Assembly (NCBI GenBank): GCA_050330855.1
Contig: JBHJNL010000027.1
Coordinates: 7,022-71,021, forward strand
Length of the DNA stretch: 64,000 bases
Direction of reading: 5' to 3'
Origin: RCC1774 sp050330855
GTDB taxonomy: Bacteria; Cyanobacteriota; Cyanobacteriia; Thermosynechococcales; Thermosynechococcaceae
In this document: piece by piece, positions 60,429 through 64,000 of the stretch
How positions within the stretch are numbered: position 1 is the stretch's first letter
How the letters are laid out: each line of letters begins with the position of its first letter
Notes under the pieces: model-generated
Databases searched by the model: none
What the model was told of the DNA's origin: nothing
The model's input: the letters and a program-made list of their open reading frames with translations, nothing else
Translations under genes and position numbers: made by a program

Positions 60429-62339
60429 ATGGATTTGACTCAATGTAATTCGTGTGGACGCCAAATTTCTTCAAAGTCCCACTTCTGCCAATATTGTGGC
60501 ACCTCTCTACAAGATCAGATCGATCCACCTGCCACCGAGACCAGCGACCTAGATACCAAAAGCTTAGAGGGGCCAGACGGCCAAGTCGTCCCTGAATTTA
60601 GTGACAGTGCCTATATCCCATTACCAGCAGGGACTAGACTGCGCGATCGCTACATTATTGAAAAGCAATTAGGCCAAGGTGGCTTTGGCCGTGCCTATCG
60701 TGCCCAAGACACCGGGCGTTTCAATGAACCCATGGTCCTCAAAGAGCTAACTCCTTCCGTTCAGGGGACCGCTGCTCTTAAAAAAGCCGAAGAATTATTC
60801 CAGCGAGAAGCCGCTACCCTCCATCGCCTCGAACATCCGCAGATTCCCAAATTCTGGGAAATCTTTCAGGCCCAAAAGCGTCTGTTCCTGGTCCAAGACT
60901 TTGTGGAAGGCCGCACCTACCAACAAATCCAAGAAGAGCGGCAGACCTTTAATGAGCAAGAGATTGTTCAGCTTTTTCGGGACTTGTTGCCGGTCTTGAG
61001 CTATCTGCATCAACAGGGCGTGGTTCACCGTGATATCTCACCTGACAATATTATGCGGCGCGATCGTGATGGTCTCCCCATCCTCATCGATCTTGGTGGC
61101 GTTAAGCAGATTGCGATGGATGTTGCCACAGAAGTAATCTCAGCTCAAGTCAGTGGCTTTAGTTCTGGGGGCGGTACCCGTCTGGGAAAAATTGGATTTG
61201 CCCCAGACGAGCAGATGCGTTTGGGGTTAGTGGCTCCCCATAGCGATCTCTATGCCCTTGCTGTCACAGCTCTGGTGCTGCTAACCAACAAATCTCCGCA
61301 ACAGCTTCAAGATCCCCAATCTCTAGAATGGACTTGGCAGCAAGACCTTCATTTAAACCCTAATTTCAGCTCTATTCTTCAGACCATGCTATCGGCCCGT
61401 CCGGTAGATCGATATCAGTCTGCCGATGAGGTTTTACAGGCTGTGGGGGCTGCTCAAGAGATGCCTGCAACGGAGGTATACCAGAGTGCCCCGCCGCCGG
61501 TCACGCCGCCGCTGCCCCTCACACCGCCCCCCACCCTCGTTTCGTCAGAGGCTGCAATGGGTTTCGGTGGTGTATCTGTTGCAGGGAATGCCAACATTGC
61601 CCCTCCCCTAACGATGGCCTCAACACAGGGCATACAGGCTGTTAATCAAAACAAAGGTACAAACCTGTGGAAGTGGGGATGTATTATTGCCAGCCTGGTT
61701 GTTCTGCTGCCGGCTGGCCTACTGACTCTGCTGATTATTATTGGTGTCCTTGTTGATTCAGAAAGTAACACAGATGATCCAACCCCATCTTCAAGCCCAG
61801 CTTTAAAAAATACTCCTACGTCTGAAACCAGCAGCGGTAATTTTCAGCGCGTTCGCATCAGAGGGCTAGAACCCTTTGAGCATGAAACAAAGACCTTCTC
61901 TATAGATGCCCCCCAAGGCTGGAGTCGCAAGGACAACAGCAAGCCTGGGGAAGTTATTACGGTTTGGACCGATCCCACTGGCAATAGCGAAATGGTGGCC
62001 GATACGTTTGATTTCGGCAAAGAACCAACCCAGGCCGAGTTAACGCAGACCTTAGAGAAATTTCTCAAGGATACCTTTAGCGAGAAGCCCGATTTCTTTG
62101 TCGAGAAACCCAATCCACAGAAAGATGGCAGCGTTCTTCTCATTTGGGGCTACACCACTACCGCTTCGGGCAATGTCAAATTCAAACTATTGGGCAATAG
62201 CTTTATTGAAAACAAAGGCCAACGGATTGCCCTACTCACCTACCTTGTTCCCAGTGAGCAATTTGATGAACTCAAAGACAGTCTCAACAAAATGATTAAT
62301 ACATTCACGTTCGACCCCAATGCATCACTACCAGATTGA
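60429..62339 (+). CDS. Serine/threonine protein kinase with N-terminal zinc ribbon
   Basis: 636-residue kinase from ATG 60429: a zinc ribbon (CNSCGRQISS, CQYCGTS), a Pkn2-like kinase domain (about residues 75-340) with Gly loop QLGQGGFGRAYRA, catalytic HRDISPDN, DLG in place of DFG (LIDLGGVKQ) and an activation-segment FAPDEQ, a Pro-rich linker, one membrane helix (about residues 420-445) and an extracytoplasmic C-terminal domain (about 465-636). The membrane segment and zinc ribbon suggest a signal-sensing role. Partners unknown. The ATG 60429 is favoured over GTG 60405. Confidence 0.87.
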   Translation: MDLTQCNSCGRQISSKSHFCQYCGTSLQDQIDPPATETSDLDTKSLEGPDGQVVPEFSDSAYIPLPAGTRLRDRYIIEKQLGQGGFGRAYRAQDTGRFNEPMVLKELTPSVQGTAALKKAEELFQREAATLHRLEHPQIPKFWEIFQAQKRLFLVQDFVEGRTYQQIQEERQTFNEQEIVQLFRDLLPVLSYLHQQGVVHRDISPDNIMRRDRDGLPILIDLGGVKQIAMDVATEVISAQVSGFSSGGGTRLGKIGFAPDEQMRLGLVAPHSDLYALAVTALVLLTNKSPQQLQDPQSLEWTWQQDLHLNPNFSSILQTMLSARPVDRYQSADEVLQAVGAAQEMPATEVYQSAPPPVTPPLPLTPPPTLVSSEAAMGFGGVSVAGNANIAPPLTMASTQGIQAVNQNKGTNLWKWGCIIASLVVLLPAGLLTLLIIIGVLVDSESNTDDPTPSSSPALKNTPTSETSSGNFQRVRIRGLEPFEHETKTFSIDAPQGWSRKDNSKPGEVITVWTDPTGNSEMVADTFDFGKEPTQAELTQTLEKFLKDTFSEKPDFFVEKPNPQKDGSVLLIWGYTTTASGNVKFKLLGNSFIENKGQRIALLTYLVPSEQFDELKDSLNKMINTFTFDPNASLPD

Positions 62340-62352
62340 CACTCCCAAAGCT

Positions 62353-62382
62353 ATCTCTCAAGCCGAGCAAGGGTTGAGAGAT
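62353..62382 (+). terminator. Hairpin after the kinase gene
   Basis: ATCTCTCAA (62353-62361) pairs with TTGAGAGAT (62374-62382), a perfect 9-bp stem starting 14 bases after the stop, without a T tract. Confidence 0.5.
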
Positions 62383-62500
62383 GCCAATTTAGGTCGCGGT
62401 GTGATCAAGCAGCACAGATATTCAGCTACATTCCAGAGCTTCAGAAGCGTCAGAGTAGAATGCTTGAATCAGCAATATGCTGCTAAGTAATTCAGCCAAC

Positions 62501-62722
62501 TTACGAGGCCGTCTGATAAATTGCAGGTCGATAGAGCGGGGCCGGTACTGGTTTCCCTGAAGCTTGAGCGGCCTCAATCCAGGCCGTTTTTGCAAGCTGT
62601 ACTTCGCGCACGGCTTCTTCAGGAGTGGAACCGATCGCGGAGCAATAGGTCAGATCAGGAATATCCGCGATGTAGGCTTCGTCCTCGTCGCTGTAGAAAA
62701 CATTGATGTGATAATCGCTCAT
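62501..62722 (-). CDS. HicB-like antitoxin family protein
   Basis: 73-residue protein with the HicB N-terminal pattern: YHINVFYSDEDEAYIADIPDL, then TPEEAVREVQLAKTAWIEAAQ. HicB neutralises the RNase HicA in type II toxin-antitoxin pairs; this short form lacks the DNA-binding C-terminus of full HicB. No HicA-like frame is next to it on either side, and an IS630-type element ends 70 bases upstream, so a partner may be lost or elsewhere. Confidence 0.72.
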   Translation of the reverse strand: MSDYHINVFYSDEDEAYIADIPDLTYCSAIGSTPEEAVREVQLAKTAWIEAAQASGKPVPAPLYRPAIYQTAS

Positions 62723-62791
62723 CTGAATTTGCAGAAAAGATAACTTGGGCTAGTCGTCTGTTTTGGTTTTGTTTGGAGCTTAAGACAGGTA

Positions 62792-64000
62792 CTAGTATTC
62801 ATCCACAGCGATTATGACAGGTAAACTAGGAGGTGTCCTAGCTGTTATTCAATCTGTCTATCATGCCTGACAAATATATTGTGACGCTAACGCCCGAAGA
62901 ACACTGTGGGTTAGTTCAATTGACACGCAGTGGAGAGCTATCAGCCCGGAAAATGAAACGAGCGCAGATTTTAATGTTGGCCGATCAGGGTCATGGGGAC
63001 GAAACCATTGCTGAGATGCTCAACGCCGGGGTCTCAACAGTGCATCGTACCCGTCAGAAATTTGTGGAAGGCGGTGTCGAGTTTGCCCTTAACGAGTTAC
63101 CCAGGCCAGGAGGTCAGAAGAAACTCGATAGCATAGCAGAGGCGTTCCTTGTGGCCACCGCTTGTCGCAACCCACCGAGCGGTTTTTCCCGATGGACGAT
63201 GGGGCTGCTGGCAGAGCGGTTGGTTGAACTCAATATTGTCGAGAACCTGTCGGATGAAACGGTGCGGCGCACTCTCAAAAAAAACAGCTTAAACCTTGGC
63301 TAAAAGAACAGTGGTGCTTTCCGACGGTGGGCGCAGACTTTGTTTGGAGAATGGAGGATATCTTAGAGTTGTATGGACAGCCGTATAATCCTGACGAACC
63401 CGTTGTTTGTTTTGATGAACGACCTTGCCAACTGATTGGCGAAACGCGAGTCCCTCGTCTCCCTAAGCCCGGTCGTCCTGAGCGCTACGACTATGAATAT
63501 GAGCGCAAGGGCACCTGCAACGTATTTGGTTTCTTTCAACCGTTGCAAAGGTGGCGACAGATGAGGGTCACCGAGCATCGAAAAAGTGAAGACTTTGCGC
63601 TGTGTATGCAATATCTAGTAGATGTGCTGTTTCCCGATGCTCAAAGGCTCCATGTTGTCTTAGATAATCTCAATACCCATACACCTGCTGCACTCTACAA
63701 AACCTTCAAGCCTGATGAAGCCTTGTGTATTCTCAATCGTATTGAGTTTCACTACACGCCAAAACATGGCAGTTGGCTGAACATGGTTGAGTTTGAATTC
63801 TCTGTCCTTTCCAGGCAGTGCTTGAATCGGCGGATTCCTGATATTGACCAACTCCATCGAGAGGTCACAGCGTGGGAGGAAAAGCGTAATTTAGATAATG
63901 CGACTGTCAACTGGTTGTTTACGGTGGACGATGCTCGCACTAAACTCACCAGACTTTATCCTCAACCTACCCTGTCATAATCACTGCGGCTAAACACTAG
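62792..64000. mobile_element. IS630-family insertion sequence, apparently complete
   Basis: 1209-bp element with 30-bp terminal inverted repeats: left 62792-62821 and right 63971-64000, 25 of 30 matching, both ending in GATTATGACAGG toward the interior, and both starting CTAG at the outside. It is preceded by TA at 62790-62791, the dinucleotide target of IS630 elements; the right flank is beyond the window. The transposase fills nearly all of it. Confidence 0.85.
62863..63980 (+). CDS. IS630-family transposase, two ORFs joined by -1 frameshift
   Basis: DDE transposase in two frames: an upstream ORF (62863-63303, helix-turn-helix part with LNAGVSTVHRTRQKF) and a downstream ORF in the -1 frame, reaching from about 63279 to the TAA at 63978-63980. 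They meet at eight A residues; the heptamer A-AAA-AAC at 63279-63285 is a classic -1 slippery site in the correct phase, and joining there gives RTLKKQLKPWLKEQW without gap. The DDE residues are in VVCFDERP, VLDNLNTH and WLNMVEFEFS. It is either programmed frameshifting, known in IS630 elements, or an inactivating indel; the phase favours the former. Confidence 0.88.

Noticed and set aside
60060..60464. 134-codon minus frame between the PAS kinase and the Ser/Thr kinase genes
   Set aside because: It overlaps the real start of the PAS kinase in another frame and has no family pattern.
62320..62490. 56-codon plus frame overlapping the end of the Ser/Thr kinase gene
   Set aside because: It overlaps the kinase stop, has no ribosome-binding site of its own, and includes the 3' hairpin.
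1..64000. CRISPR array, rRNA operon, prophage or biosynthetic cluster
   Set aside because: No regularly spaced repeats, no rRNA sequence, no phage structural genes and no synthase modules were seen.

Overview
The window is cyanobacterial chromosome. The evidence is two tandem Pcb/IsiA-type chlorophyll-binding antenna genes, chlorophyll synthase (chlG), cytochrome c6, an FtsH of cyanobacterial type, pilMNOQ, a Gly-rich RRM protein, DUF1517, DUF4079, DUF4168, DUF4351 and HpsJ families, and many copies of the HIP1 octamer GCGATCGC. Tandem Pcb genes point to a Pcb-using cyanobacterium, most likely Acaryochloris-like. That assignment is inference from gene content, not a database result.

Layout. 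1-3947 (minus): guaA (cut by the window start), then bioB-bioY-lspA with overlapping ends. 4481-6827: two Pcb antenna genes behind a 530-bp upstream region carrying TTTGTG elements. 7036-11516: a ComB-like phosphatase with a long low-complexity tail overlapping thiS, a DUF1517 protein and an FAD oxidoreductase. 11497-20000: a WecG/TagA glycosyltransferase, an M28 peptidase, small secreted proteins, a flavin reductase-like protein, an EgtC-like amidotransferase, chlG, leuD and pdxJ. 20105-20805: a HIP1-variant-rich block and a VapX/VapD-type toxin-antitoxin pair whose toxin has an in-frame stop. 20875-26031: clpS-CPBP protease-cytochrome c6 in one run, then mgtE and a degenerate CBS/histidine-kinase protein. 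26299-27672: tRNA-Lys and class II aldolase, followed by a MITE-like element in a 1.25-kb gene-poor stretch.

28924-36423: two low-complexity exported proteins, two OmpR-family regulators, an ABC-2 permease, and an aldo/keto reductase with a kinase-like partner. 36424-41142: the pilM-N-O-Q operon for type IV pilus alignment and secretin. 41491-50289: a DUF4351 protein, a HAD phosphatase, DUF4079 and DoxX membrane proteins, a DHH phosphoesterase, ftsH, hisC, a methyltransferase and a DUF4926 protein. 50300-51985: an IS200/IS605-type element with divergent tnpB and tnpA, abutting a truncated, frameshifted DUF4351 remnant. 52336-62722: an ABC-class ATPase divergent from an RRM gene across a perfect 18-bp palindrome, HpsJ, a lipoprotein aspartyl protease with PDZ, a three-gene two-component cluster, a zinc-ribbon Ser/Thr kinase and a lone HicB. 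62792-64000: a complete IS630-type element with both inverted repeats and a -1 frameshift signal.

Most of the window is housekeeping and photosynthesis genes. The accessory signals are the two insertion sequences, the MITE, the decayed toxin-antitoxin and Rpn/DUF4351 genes, and the signalling proteins with altered domains (a kinase keeping only part of an ethylene-receptor-like sensor, a kinase lacking ATP-binding motifs, and a regulator with an altered acidic pocket). I saw no CRISPR array, rRNA, prophage or clear biosynthetic cluster, and nothing that I can support as a wholly new multi-gene system.
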